Source: Pseudodesulfovibrio sp.
GTDB taxonomy: Bacteria; Desulfobacterota; Desulfovibrionia; Desulfovibrionales; Desulfovibrionaceae
Direction: 5' to 3'
DNA length: 64,000 nt
NCBI GenBank assembly: GCA_016342345.1
Contig: JAEINO010000015.1
Location: 1 to 64,000, forward strand
Of this stretch, positions 1 to 11,586 are shown in pieces; the stretch's first letter is position 1, and each line of letters begins with the position of its first letter. The translations under genes and the position numbers were made by a program. The notes under the pieces were generated by a model, which was not told where the DNA came from, ran no database searches, and worked only from the letters and a program-made list of their open reading frames with translations.

Positions 1-113
1 GACTGGTACATGACGCCTTCAATCTTCTTCATTGTTCCCTCCTTGTTGGGGTGGATTGAAGACAAGTCGACCGGTGCGATGACCGGTGATGACTTTGGTG
101 TGCATCCTGACAT
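1..113 (-). CDS. Partial unidentified gene, 5' end only
   Basis: Only the first codons of a minus-strand gene lie in the window; the rest runs off the left edge. Two in-frame starts are each preceded by a good ribosome site. The ATG at 113-111 follows GAGGAGG and gives MSGCTPKSSPVIAPVD. The ATG at 32-30 follows AAGGAGG and gives MKKIEGVMYQ. The frame is open from 113 to the edge, so either may be used. The product is not recognisable from 37 residues. The gene diverges from the gntR-type regulator at 516. Confidence 0.5.
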   Translation of the reverse strand, partial: MSGCTPKSSPVIAPVDLSSIHPNKEGTMKKIEGVMYQ

Positions 114-199
114 TGGATACCCTCCTCGCTAATGCCGTATTCGCCGAAAGGGCTAAACGGAGTTAGCACAAAATTGAAAATAATAACACAATCAGGCTA

Positions 200-226
200 C
201 TATTATAAAATAAATAGTCATGTCAA
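200..226 (-). promoter_or_regulatory. Possible promoter of the partial minus-strand gene
   Basis: Read on the minus strand, a perfect TTGACA (226-221) is followed by TATAAT (207-202) at 13 bp or TAATAG (205-200) at 15 bp. Both spacings are shorter than the usual 16-18, so this is tentative. On the plus strand the same AT-rich stretch offers TTGAAA (174-179), 18 bp, TACTAT (198-203). Confidence 0.3.
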
Positions 227-236
227 GGAGGGAAAC

Positions 237-266
237 ATGGAAGACTCAGGAATTTGGATTCGGTGA
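237..266 (+). CDS. Nine-residue mini-ORF with a strong ribosome site
   Basis: ATG at 237 follows AAGGAGG (225-231) at 5 nt and encodes MEDSGIWIR, then TGA. It lies 250 bp upstream of the GntR-family gene and downstream of a plausible plus-strand promoter (TTGAAA 174-179, TACTAT 198-203). It could be a leader peptide, the remnant start of a lost gene, or chance. No downstream in-frame continuation was seen. Confidence 0.25.
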   Translation: MEDSGIWIR

Positions 267-390
267 CGAAATGTGAATATTCTTCTTTTGAAGTGAATAA
301 TGAACTTCCCCCTACCTTTATATTACGCGCGTAGGGTTTGCTTTTTTGTGAGAGTCGGAAATCGAGGTCGGGTCGTGTTTTATGTCTCTG

Positions 391-439
391 TTGACGGATG
401 TTCTGAATTGGTCTAATTGGATCAGTGGTCCAACCAATT
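391..439 (+). promoter_or_regulatory. gntR promoter with FadR/LldR-type operator
   Basis: TTGACG (391-396), 17 bp, then TAATTG (414-419) form a sigma-70-like promoter. Downstream is TGGTCCAACCA (426-436), which fits the TNGT-N3-ACNA consensus known for FadR-subfamily GntR regulators. AATTGG occurs twice directly (406-411, 415-420) and once inverted as CCAATT (434-439). The arrangement suggests autoregulation by the protein encoded at 516, with read-through control of the oxidase gene behind it. Confidence 0.55.
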
Positions 440-515
440 GATTCGGCTCGATGGTGTGCCTTCTGTGGCTCCAAGAGGTTGTCGGGCAAGGGGTTAAGGG
501 AAAAGGTGGTATGGA

Positions 516-1211
516 ATGAAGGTCAGGCCAGTGGCTAGAAAGGGTATTTATGAGGATATTGTCCTCCAGATTCGTGCCATGATCGACCGCGGCGAGTTGA
601 AACCTGGTGATCGGCTTTTGTCCGAGCGCAGCCTGGCAGAAATGTTCTCCGTGTCCCGTAATACCGTGCGTGAAGCGATCAAGGCATTGTCCGAGAATGG
701 TTTGCTGGAGAGTCGGCAGGGAGCCGGGACATTTGTGACGGAAATCGATGGTGATACTTTTGCAAATACTTTTGCCAAGGTCATTCTTCGAGGTCAGCCG
801 GAGGTGCGTGATGTTTTTGAAGTCCGCAAGCTCTTGGAACCGGAGATTGCGGCTTTGGCTGCCAGAAATGCCACATCGGCTGATGTTGCCTTGTTCGAGG
901 AGGTGCTGGCCGAGCAGGAGGCCGCAGTCGGAGTTGGACGTTCGGGCAGAAATTGTGATCAGCAATTTCATGAATTGCTGGCCGATGCCTCTGGCAATAC
1001 CGTGTTACGGGAAATGATTGGGGCCCTGCATGACCATTTGGCCGAAAGTCGATCCAGAGGACTGCAATCCCTGGAACGGCAAAAGGCATCGTTGTTGGCG
1101 CACAGAGCTATAGCCGAGGCTGTGAGGAACGGTCATGTCATGCAGGCCGAAAAGGCCATGCGTGACCATTTGGATGAGATAGAATCGATTGTTTTTTCAG
1201 GAAATATATAA
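516..1211 (+). CDS. GntR-family (FadR subfamily) regulator, LldR/LutR-like
   Basis: A 231-residue transcription factor. The N-terminal winged helix (about 8-76) contains the GntR signature LLSERSLAEMFSVSRNTVREA and is followed by GLLESRQGAGTFV. The C-terminal all-helical FCD effector domain (about 90-220) has the family's metal or ligand residues (FHELLADASGN, then HRAIAEAV and MRDHL). FCD-type regulators of this size commonly sense lactate, glycolate or similar acids. The next gene, 25 bp downstream, encodes an alpha-hydroxy-acid oxidase, which supports that role. ATG at 516 has AAAGGTGG upstream. The specific ligand is inferred. Confidence 0.9.
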   Translation: MKVRPVARKGIYEDIVLQIRAMIDRGELKPGDRLLSERSLAEMFSVSRNTVREAIKALSENGLLESRQGAGTFVTEIDGDTFANTFAKVILRGQPEVRDVFEVRKLLEPEIAALAARNATSADVALFEEVLAEQEAAVGVGRSGRNCDQQFHELLADASGNTVLREMIGALHDHLAESRSRGLQSLERQKASLLAHRAIAEAVRNGHVMQAEKAMRDHLDEIESIVFSGNI

Positions 1212-1236
1212 TTCATTTTTTTCAAAGGAAGGCAAC

Positions 1237-2256
1237 ATGAAGGAAATCAGAGAGAAAGCGCGTGGATTGATGAAGGGCTTCTGCCGTGTCTGCAAGGTTT
1301 GTGATGGCAAGGCTTGTGCCGGAGAAGTTCCAGGAATGGGGGGACTTGGTACGGCTTCGTCTTTTCTGAACAATGTTGAAGCCTTGGCATACGTCCGTCT
1401 TAACATGCGGCTTTTGCATGGTGTTACTGCCCCGGACACCAGGACATCGGTTCTCGGTTTTGATCTTGATATGCCTGTTCTGGCCGCGCCCATTGGTGGC
1501 GTGTCTTTCAACATGGGCGGCGGTGTCTCTGAAGAGGATTATATTGACGCCGTTGTTGGCGGGTGCCAGGCCCGAGGCGTCATCGGTTGCACCGGAGATG
1601 GTGTGCCTCCGGTTATTCATGAGGCTGGTTTTGCCGCCATCAAGAAGAACAATGGCTTGGGTATCCCGTTCATCAAGCCATGGGAAGGCGATGAACTGGA
1701 CGAGAAATTGGAAAAGGCCCGTGCCACTGGGTGTACTGTTTTTGGCATGGATGTGGATGCTGCCGGGTTGATTACTCTTCGGCAGATGGGCCGCCCGGTT
1801 GCTCCCAAGGGGCCGGAAGAGCTTGAGAAAATAATATCAAAAGTCCATGGATGGGGCGGGAAATTCCTGCTCAAGGGCATCATGACGCCGGACGAGGCAC
1901 AGCGTGCCGTGGACGTGGGAGCCGATGGCATTGTCATTTCCAACCATGGTGGGCGTGTGCTTGATCATACCCCCGGAACCGCCGAGGTCGTTCCTGAGAT
2001 TGCCGAGGCAATCAACGGGCAGATTTCCGTGCTGGTGGACGGAGGCGTGCGTACCGGCATTGATGTGTTGAAGATGATTGCACTGGGTGCGGATGCGGTC
2101 CTGATAGGTCGTCCTGTGTCAGTCGCTGCGGTCGGAGGATTGCAGGCTGGCGTGGAAACGTATCTGGAGACCATCAAGTCTCAACTGGTTCAGGGCATGG
2201 TCCTGACCGGTACCCAGGATATCGAATCCATCGATTCATTTGTCCTTTTCGATTAA
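1237..2256 (+). CDS. FMN-dependent alpha-hydroxy-acid oxidase/dehydrogenase
   Basis: A 339-residue TIM-barrel flavoprotein of the lactate oxidase/glycolate oxidase family. It probably oxidises L-lactate or a related 2-hydroxy acid. The catalytic His-Gly-Gly-Arg block appears as ISNHGGRVLDH, followed by LVDGGVRTG and ALGADAVLIGRP for FMN phosphate binding. ATG 1237 is chosen because AAAGGAAGG precedes it; an in-frame upstream ATG at 1189 overlaps gntR and lacks such a site. An N-terminal cysteine cluster (C16, C19, C22, C27) precedes GEVPGMGG. That cluster is absent from classical lactate oxidases and may bind metal or be a redox site. It is cotranscribed with the regulator. Confidence 0.85.
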   Translation: MKEIREKARGLMKGFCRVCKVCDGKACAGEVPGMGGLGTASSFLNNVEALAYVRLNMRLLHGVTAPDTRTSVLGFDLDMPVLAAPIGGVSFNMGGGVSEEDYIDAVVGGCQARGVIGCTGDGVPPVIHEAGFAAIKKNNGLGIPFIKPWEGDELDEKLEKARATGCTVFGMDVDAAGLITLRQMGRPVAPKGPEELEKIISKVHGWGGKFLLKGIMTPDEAQRAVDVGADGIVISNHGGRVLDHTPGTAEVVPEIAEAINGQISVLVDGGVRTGIDVLKMIALGADAVLIGRPVSVAAVGGLQAGVETYLETIKSQLVQGMVLTGTQDIESIDSFVLFD

Positions 2257-2271
2257 CCCAGAATAGCAAAA

Positions 2272-2295
2272 GGCCCGCCTCGCATGAGGCGGGCC
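2272..2295 (+). terminator. Strong hairpin between oxidase and permease genes
   Basis: A perfect 10-bp GC-rich stem, GGCCCGCCTC and GAGGCGGGCC, encloses a GCAT loop. No T run follows on the plus strand, while on the minus strand it is followed by TTTT. It may act as a partial terminator or a 3' stabiliser of the upstream mRNA. The permease start codon is only 14 bp away. Confidence 0.5.
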
Positions 2296-2309
2296 GCAAA
2301 GATACTACA

Positions 2310-3110
2310 ATGCTGACAACATATCTTCTTTATATTGTCCTTGGTGCGTTTGCCGGATTGCTGGCCGGTCTTCTCGGCATTGGCGGCGGGTTGGTTATCG
2401 TGCCAATGCTGAACATTGCCTTTGAGTTGCAGAATTTCCCCGAAGTACATATTCAGCATGTGGCTCTCGGAACATCCCTGGCAACCATTATCTTTACATC
2501 GCTTTCCAGCATGCGTGCTCATCACAAGCGCGGGGCGATCAACTACACGGCATTCTGGCGGCTGACGCCCGGTATTGTCACTGGTACATATCTTGGTGCA
2601 TGGGTGGCTGCATTGATGCCTACCATGTTTCTCAAGGCGTTTTTCGGGTTTTTTCTTTTTTATGTTGCGACCCAGATGCTCATGCGGATCAAGGCCAAGA
2701 GTGCACGTGAATTGCCCGGCTTGCCTGGTACTTTTGCCGCAGGCAATGGCATCGGCATTTTTTCTGCGCTGGTCGGTATTGGCGGCGGCACCTTGACCGT
2801 GCCGTTTCTGTCGTGGTGCAACCAGACCATGCATACGGCCATTGCCACGGCTGCGGCTGTCGGATTGCCCATTGCATTGACAGGAACTGCGGGATTCATC
2901 ATCAACGGCATGGGGGTCGAAGGTATTCCTGGTCCGCATGTTGGCTATGTCTATATTCCGGCTTTCCTCGGCATCATTTCCATGAGTGTGCTGACCGCTC
3001 CGCTGGGTGCGAAGCTGGCTCATTCATTGCCTGTCGACAAGCTGAAGAGGATTTTTGCGGTCCTGTTGCTTGTCGTTGGCACCAAGATGTTGTGGAGCTC
3101 GTTCATGTAA
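2310..3110 (+). CDS. TauE/SafE-family anion permease
   Basis: A 266-residue inner-membrane protein with about eight hydrophobic segments in two homologous halves. Each half begins with the family's glycine motif (AGLLGIGGG near residue 20 and ALVGIGGGT near 155). Members export or import sulfite, sulfoacetate, organic acids or similar anions. The substrate cannot be read from sequence; position behind the oxidase suggests a small organic acid or a sulfur anion. ATG 2310 has no clear ribosome site and lies just after a GC-rich hairpin, so translation may be weak. Confidence 0.85.
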   Translation: MLTTYLLYIVLGAFAGLLAGLLGIGGGLVIVPMLNIAFELQNFPEVHIQHVALGTSLATIIFTSLSSMRAHHKRGAINYTAFWRLTPGIVTGTYLGAWVAALMPTMFLKAFFGFFLFYVATQMLMRIKAKSARELPGLPGTFAAGNGIGIFSALVGIGGGTLTVPFLSWCNQTMHTAIATAAAVGLPIALTGTAGFIINGMGVEGIPGPHVGYVYIPAFLGIISMSVLTAPLGAKLAHSLPVDKLKRIFAVLLLVVGTKMLWSSFM

Positions 3111-3293
3111 GTGATGTGTTCATTATCAAACAAGCAATCATTTTTTTTGGTTGTTCCATGGCTTGATCGTACTGGCATTGAAAATAATGGAGCTGATGGT
3201 TTGATTGTGCTGTTTAAGGGATCAGCTCTTGCATATGCCAAGAAGTGCCTGTTCTCAGTGATACTGCTGGGAATCGTTTAAGCCGAGGATGCC

Positions 3294-5933
3294 ATGCGAA
3301 CGTTGAAATTTTTGTTTTTCGTGTTCTGTCTTGTCTTTTTGCTGCCCCAGGCGGGTAATGCCGAAAAGGTCAAGAAGAATGTCCTTTATCTGAACTCGTA
3401 TCATCATGGGTATCAGTGGTCCGATTCCATACATGATGGCATTCGTTCTGTACTGGAGGAAAGTGAGTACAAGATCGATCTTCAGGTCGAGTACATGGAT
3501 GCCAAGAAGTACAATTATGATGACGTGACCGGCATGCTGCTTCGCTTGTACAAGGAGAAGTTTGACGGCGAACGTTTTGACGTGGTGCTGGTCTCGGACA
3601 ATGATGCATTCGCTTTTGTAAGACATTACCGGGACATACTGTTTCCGGGTGTTCCCCTGGTCTTTTGCGGTGTCAACGATATCAAGGATAGCGAGCTTGA
3701 TCAGGGTAATATTACTGGTGTGGTGGAGAATTTCGATCTCGTGCTGACTCTGGATGTGGCGATCAAGCTTCATCCTGACAAGCGGCGCATGGTTGTGGTC
3801 GGGGATGAATCCACGGCAGGGTTGGCCATCAAGCAGCAGGTCGAGGACGGCGTTCGTTTGTACAGGGATCGGCTTGAGGTTGAATATTGGACCCATATGT
3901 CACTTGGCGACATGCTGGACAGGGTAGAATTGTTGCCGTCTGACACATTTCTTTTTTTCATTCCGTATTACCAGCCTCTGGAAGGCAAGTTTTATACTGC
4001 CGAAGAGGTGATGGAAGCCATATATGCTCATTCCAACGTCCCCATTTACACGGCCTGGGAGTTTCTGCTCGGCCATGGGGCAGTAGGCGGTCGTCTTTTG
4101 TCGGGATTCAAGCATGGGCAGTCGGCAGCCTCCATGGTTTTGCAGATTCTGGGAGGAAAATCGGCTGGCGACATTCCGGTTTACCGTGAGCCGACTGGTC
4201 AGTATTCCTTTGATTACAATGTCATGAAACGGCTCAACATCAATGAAACCCTCTTGCCTGAGGGGAGCAGTATTATCAATGCTCCCAAGGCTTTCTACGA
4301 GTTGTCCAAGGAATTGTTCTGGACCATAATGACCAGTTTCGCGCTTTTGCTGGTGGCTATGGTCTTTCTGATAGTTGCCATGCTCGAGCGGCGCAAGGTG
4401 GAGCGAAAGATCAAGGATCAGCTCGCCTTTCAGGAAATTCTCATGGACACCATCCCTCAGCTTGTTTCGTGGAAGGACGCAAATGGATTCTATCTGGGAG
4501 CCAACCGAGCCTTTAACGAGTTTTTTGGTGTTTCCGACCATGAAAGTGTCATTGCCAGAACAACCATGGAGGTGGCCAGTGACAGCAATTACGGGAAATG
4601 GTCGACCGGAGAGGATTTGCTTATCATCAGGGGTGGAGTCCCTCTTCGCAAGGTGCGGAGAAAACTCGTGGATTCCAAAGGACAACAGGCCTGGATCGAA
4701 GTAAACAAGGTTGCTGTGCGCGATCAGTCCGGGCGTATCGTCGGTGTACTCAGCACAGTGGACAATGTGACTACGGAACGGAATCTGGAAAAGCAGCTTT
4801 TGCAATCCCAGAAGATGGAAGCCATTGGAACCTTGGCCGGTGGTATTGCACATGATTTCAATAACATACTGACTTCGATCATTAATTCTACGGAGTTGGC
4901 AGCGGGCGATGTGGAACCGGATTCCGTAACCCATAAGGATTTGAAGCGGGTACTCAAGGCTGCTCGTCGTGGCGGTTGGGTGGTCAAGCAGATTCTGGCG
5001 TTTAGCCGACCTTCCAAGGAAGGGTTACGCCCCATGGATATAGGTGCGGTTGTGACTGAAGTTCTGGGGTTGGTGGAGACGTCCATGCCGGGCAATATCG
5101 ACGTTCATTCCCAAGTGAAGGCTGATTTGGCGTGTGTGCGTGCCGATCCTACTCAGATTCATCAGGTAATCATGAATTTGTGTACCAATGCGTTTCAGGC
5201 ACTGCGTGACACCGGAGGTCTGATCGAAGTCCGTGTGGAGGATGCCTCGCTGGACAAAGATGCTGCCGAGATGCTGAATCTGGAGCCGGGTGAATTTGTG
5301 CGTATTGCTGTGGCCGATGATGGACCTGGAATTTCCATGGATATAGTGGACAAGATTTTTGATCCGTTCTTCACCACAAAGGACAAGACCGAAGGAACTG
5401 GGCTGGGGCTGGCCGTAGTGCATGGCATAATCAAGGGACACAGGGGAGGGATTCAGGTCGTTGGGAGGCCTGGCGGTGGAACTATTTTCGAAGTCTTTTT
5501 GCCCAAGGGAGATGAGGTCGGGCCTGTTTGTTCTCCATTGGATGGCGTGGATCATCCGGCGGGAGGCAATATCCTGTTTGTGGAAGATGACGAGGATCAA
5601 CTGCATACCACGCCGCGTCTGCTCAAGGCTATGGGCTATTCCGTGACTGCCATGGGCGAACCCGAGAAAGCTGCTCATATGGTGGAGAATATACCACATG
5701 GTTTTGATCTGATCATTTCCGATTATGACATGCCGGGCATGAGTGGCACGGAATTGGCCAAACGCGTAGCCGAAGTAGCTCCCATGCTTCCTGTCATACT
5801 GGTTTCAGGGCGCGAAGACGCAGTCGCGGCAGCTGCGCACTTGCCGAATATACGAAGGGTGGTTATCAAGCCCTATGACAAGAATGATCTGACCGCTGCC
5901 ATTGGCAGTGTTTTGAAAGAGGATATCCGGTAA
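3294..5933 (+). CDS. Hybrid sensor histidine kinase with ABC_sub_bind-like periplasmic sensor
   Basis: An 879-residue membrane kinase. Order: signal peptide or first TM (1-22), a periplasmic domain of the ABC substrate-binding type (about 27-330, starting NVLYLNSYHHGYQWSD), a second TM near 345-368, a PAS domain (about 375-495), HisKA with the phospho-histidine H520 in GGIAHDFNNIL, an HATPase domain (ADDGPGIS, TTKDKTEGTGLGL), and a C-terminal receiver with D810 in ISDYDMPGMSG. Its stop codon overlaps the start of the sigma-54 activator as TAATG, so the two form a two-component pair. Placement before the lactate block suggests it senses lactate or a related carboxylate; this is inferred. Confidence 0.9.
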   Translation: MRTLKFLFFVFCLVFLLPQAGNAEKVKKNVLYLNSYHHGYQWSDSIHDGIRSVLEESEYKIDLQVEYMDAKKYNYDDVTGMLLRLYKEKFDGERFDVVLVSDNDAFAFVRHYRDILFPGVPLVFCGVNDIKDSELDQGNITGVVENFDLVLTLDVAIKLHPDKRRMVVVGDESTAGLAIKQQVEDGVRLYRDRLEVEYWTHMSLGDMLDRVELLPSDTFLFFIPYYQPLEGKFYTAEEVMEAIYAHSNVPIYTAWEFLLGHGAVGGRLLSGFKHGQSAASMVLQILGGKSAGDIPVYREPTGQYSFDYNVMKRLNINETLLPEGSSIINAPKAFYELSKELFWTIMTSFALLLVAMVFLIVAMLERRKVERKIKDQLAFQEILMDTIPQLVSWKDANGFYLGANRAFNEFFGVSDHESVIARTTMEVASDSNYGKWSTGEDLLIIRGGVPLRKVRRKLVDSKGQQAWIEVNKVAVRDQSGRIVGVLSTVDNVTTERNLEKQLLQSQKMEAIGTLAGGIAHDFNNILTSIINSTELAAGDVEPDSVTHKDLKRVLKAARRGGWVVKQILAFSRPSKEGLRPMDIGAVVTEVLGLVETSMPGNIDVHSQVKADLACVRADPTQIHQVIMNLCTNAFQALRDTGGLIEVRVEDASLDKDAAEMLNLEPGEFVRIAVADDGPGISMDIVDKIFDPFFTTKDKTEGTGLGLAVVHGIIKGHRGGIQVVGRPGGGTIFEVFLPKGDEVGPVCSPLDGVDHPAGGNILFVEDDEDQLHTTPRLLKAMGYSVTAMGEPEKAAHMVENIPHGFDLIISDYDMPGMSGTELAKRVAEVAPMLPVILVSGREDAVAAAAHLPNIRRVVIKPYDKNDLTAAIGSVLKEDIR

Positions 5934-7375
5934 TGGCGCGAATCCTGATTATTGATGATGACATTGAAGTCTGCGAGACCATGGAAAGCCTGGTTTCGCG
6001 GCTGTCTCACGGATGTGATTTGGCGCAGACGCTGGAAAAGGGGATCGCCCTGGTCCGCAAGAATGAATATGATTTGATTTTTCTCGATGTCCGGTTGCCT
6101 GATGGCAACGGATTGGATCTGTTGCCTGAAATCATGGCACTTTCCAACCCGCCCGAAGTCATTATCCTTACTGGCAAGGGCGATCCTGACGGAGCGGAAC
6201 TTGCCATCAAGGGCGGAGTCTGGGATTATCTTCTCAAACCCTCCAGTGTGCGCGAGATTTCTCTTTCTCTGGGGCGTGCCCTGAAATACAGGGAAGAGAA
6301 GGCGGACAAGTCTGAGCGCGATGCCCTTGATTTTTCAAATGTGGTGGGCAACAGCCCCGGCATCAAGGCAAGCTTCAACCTGTTGTCCCAGGCTGCTCGC
6401 TCTGATTCCAATGTGTTGATCACAGGTAAAACTGGTACGGGCAAGGAGTTGTTTGCTTCCACCATTCATGGCAATTCCAAGCGCAAGAATGGTAATTTTG
6501 TTGTTGTGGACTGCGCAGGCATGACAGAATCGTTGATTGAATCAACTTTGTACGGGCATCGGAAAGGTGCCTTTACAGGTGCACAGTCCGATCGTATCGG
6601 TTTGGTCAAGCTGGCTGATGGAGGTACACTTTTTCTTGATGAGGTGGGAGAGCTTCCCCTTTCTCTTCAGAAGGCTTTTTTGCGTGTGCTTCAGGAGCGC
6701 ACCTTTCGGCCAGTTGGTGACACTCGCGAGCAGGTGAGCAATTTCCGGCTTGTTGCCGCCACCAATCGTGATCTCGAAGATATGGTGGACAAGGGTGAGT
6801 TCCGTTTGGACCTGCTGTATCGTATCAAGACCATGCATATTCACTTGCCGTCGCTCATCGAGAGAACAGAAGACATTCGAGAGCTGGCGAAGTTTCGGGT
6901 GAAGCGGCTTTGCGAGGAATATGGCATGGAACTCAAGGTCTTCGGGTCGAATTTTCATTCCACTCTTGAAAGTTATACCTGGCCCGGCAATATTCGTGAA
7001 TTGTTCAATATTCTTGAGCGTGCGGTTATTTCTGCCGGGGATGAGAAGACGCTGTATGCCATGCATCTGCCACGAAATCTCCGAATTCATGTCGCCAAGT
7101 CACAGATCGAGCGCATGACCGGGGCCCAGGTCTTGCCTGAAGCGACTGATGCCGATAGTTCCTTCAGCGTCCGGGAAATCGGACAAGGCATTTTTGAGGA
7201 CATTTTTGATCAGCAATTGCCGAACCTTCGCGACTTCAAGGGCATGGCTGAAAAGGTATACATTGGTGAGTTGATTCGTCAGTGTGGTGGCGATTTGGGA
7301 AAAATACTTACAGTTTCAAAGCTGTCGAGGTCGCATTTCTATTCACTGTTGAAAAAGTACGGGCTTTCTTTGTAA
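5933..7375 (+). CDS. NtrC-type sigma-54-dependent response regulator of the lactate block
   Basis: A 480-residue activator. Receiver domain 1-120 with phospho-acceptor D52 in FLDVRLPDGNG. AAA+ domain about 136-370 with Walker A GKTGTGKE (164-171), the sigma-54-contacting GAFTGA loop (211-216) and Walker B GGTLFLDE. A Fis-type DNA-binding helix-turn-helix lies at the C terminus (about 440-478). It overlaps the kinase gene by one base. A sigma-54-like promoter lies 380 bp downstream, ahead of por. In Desulfovibrio vulgaris an activator of this type controls the lactate operon, and this gene is the likely counterpart. Confidence 0.92.
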   Translation: MARILIIDDDIEVCETMESLVSRLSHGCDLAQTLEKGIALVRKNEYDLIFLDVRLPDGNGLDLLPEIMALSNPPEVIILTGKGDPDGAELAIKGGVWDYLLKPSSVREISLSLGRALKYREEKADKSERDALDFSNVVGNSPGIKASFNLLSQAARSDSNVLITGKTGTGKELFASTIHGNSKRKNGNFVVVDCAGMTESLIESTLYGHRKGAFTGAQSDRIGLVKLADGGTLFLDEVGELPLSLQKAFLRVLQERTFRPVGDTREQVSNFRLVAATNRDLEDMVDKGEFRLDLLYRIKTMHIHLPSLIERTEDIRELAKFRVKRLCEEYGMELKVFGSNFHSTLESYTWPGNIRELFNILERAVISAGDEKTLYAMHLPRNLRIHVAKSQIERMTGAQVLPEATDADSSFSVREIGQGIFEDIFDQQLPNLRDFKGMAEKVYIGELIRQCGGDLGKILTVSKLSRSHFYSLLKKYGLSL

Positions 7376-7428
7376 AGCGGCATAAATCGGTCGACAAAAG
7401 TGGCCCAATGGTGGTTTTTCCGCATAAG

Positions 7429-7478
7429 GATCAAATTCAGGTGAGCTGTGACTCACGCTGAGCTTGATCTTTTTTTTT
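7429..7478 (+). terminator. Rho-independent terminator of the two-component operon
   Basis: An imperfect stem GATCAA-TCAG-GTGAG pairs with CTCAC-CTGA-TTGATC (7429-7469), followed by nine T (7470-7478). It separates the regulator pair from the lactate operon. Confidence 0.85.
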
Positions 7479-7506
7479 GTTCTGTACCGAAATCCTTTTT
7501 TACAAT

Positions 7507-7657
7507 TTGTCTCGCATGTCTTTTTTCTGATTTGTCCACTTTTTCAGACAATTCATTTTTGGGATAGAGTATTTGAAAATGAGTCCTGTTTCCCTTTGAG
7601 AGCCCGCCAGTCTTGATGTTTTTTGTCTGGAATCCAGTCTTTGTTGAATGTTTTGTC
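7507..7657 (+). promoter_or_regulatory. Repeated TTGTC elements, candidate activator-binding region
   Basis: TTGTC occurs at 7507-7511, 7532-7536, 7623-7627 and 7653-7657, and inverted as GACAA at 7547-7551, so 7532-7551 is a TTGTC-N10-GACAA dyad. The region lies 100-250 bp upstream of the sigma-54-like promoter, where NtrC-type activators bind. The rest of the 486-bp gap (7376-7861) is AT-rich with no convincing gene. Confidence 0.4.
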
Positions 7658-7756
7658 TGTTTTTTCGGACTGAAAACATTTGATTGCATCTGTTCCCCAA
7701 ATACTATTTTATATCTAAGTATATGTCTTTAAAGAATAAAAATTGACGTTTTGTTT

Positions 7757-7773
7757 TTGGCACGAATGTTGAG
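7757..7773 (+). promoter_or_regulatory. Sigma-54-type promoter of the lactate operon
   Basis: TTGGCACGAATGTTGAG matches the -24 box (GG at 7759-7760) and has exactly 10 nt to the -12 position, but the -12 dinucleotide is GA (7771-7772), not GC. Transcription would start near 7784, leaving an untranslated leader of about 78 nt before por. The sigma-54 activator gene immediately upstream supports the call. Confidence 0.7.
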
Positions 7774-7802
7774 ATAGGGGTGTGTTGTTTCGAAATACAT
7801 AC

Positions 7803-7819
7803 ATCCGCGATTCGCGGAT
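7803..7819 (+). promoter_or_regulatory. Perfect palindrome in the por leader
   Basis: ATCCGCGA-T-TCGCGGAT is an 8-bp perfect inverted repeat with a one-base centre, about +20 to +36 from the predicted sigma-54 start. It could be a repressor operator acting as a roadblock; a one-base loop makes a simple RNA hairpin less likely. Confidence 0.45.
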
Positions 7820-7834
7820 TCATCGAGCAACTAA

Positions 7835-11461
<3,627 letters not shown>

Positions 11462-11473
11462 CGTTTGATGACC

Positions 11474-11530
11474 GCGCGGGGCGAAGGTGTTGCGGAGGCT
11501 TTCTGCCTGATCGACGCCCCGTGCTTTTCT
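11474..11530 (+). terminator. Attenuating terminator between por and lactate permease
   Basis: GCGCGGGGCG (11474-11483) pairs with CGCCCCGTGC (11515-11524) with one G-T wobble, enclosing a smaller AGGC/GCCT hairpin; TTTTCTTAT follows. It may set por mRNA above that of the downstream genes, since no separate promoter is obvious. Confidence 0.6.
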
Positions 11531-11586
11531 TATACTGTTGTGGGGTTTGTTACTAATTTCTTACTTTCAATGAGGAGAAGGGTACG

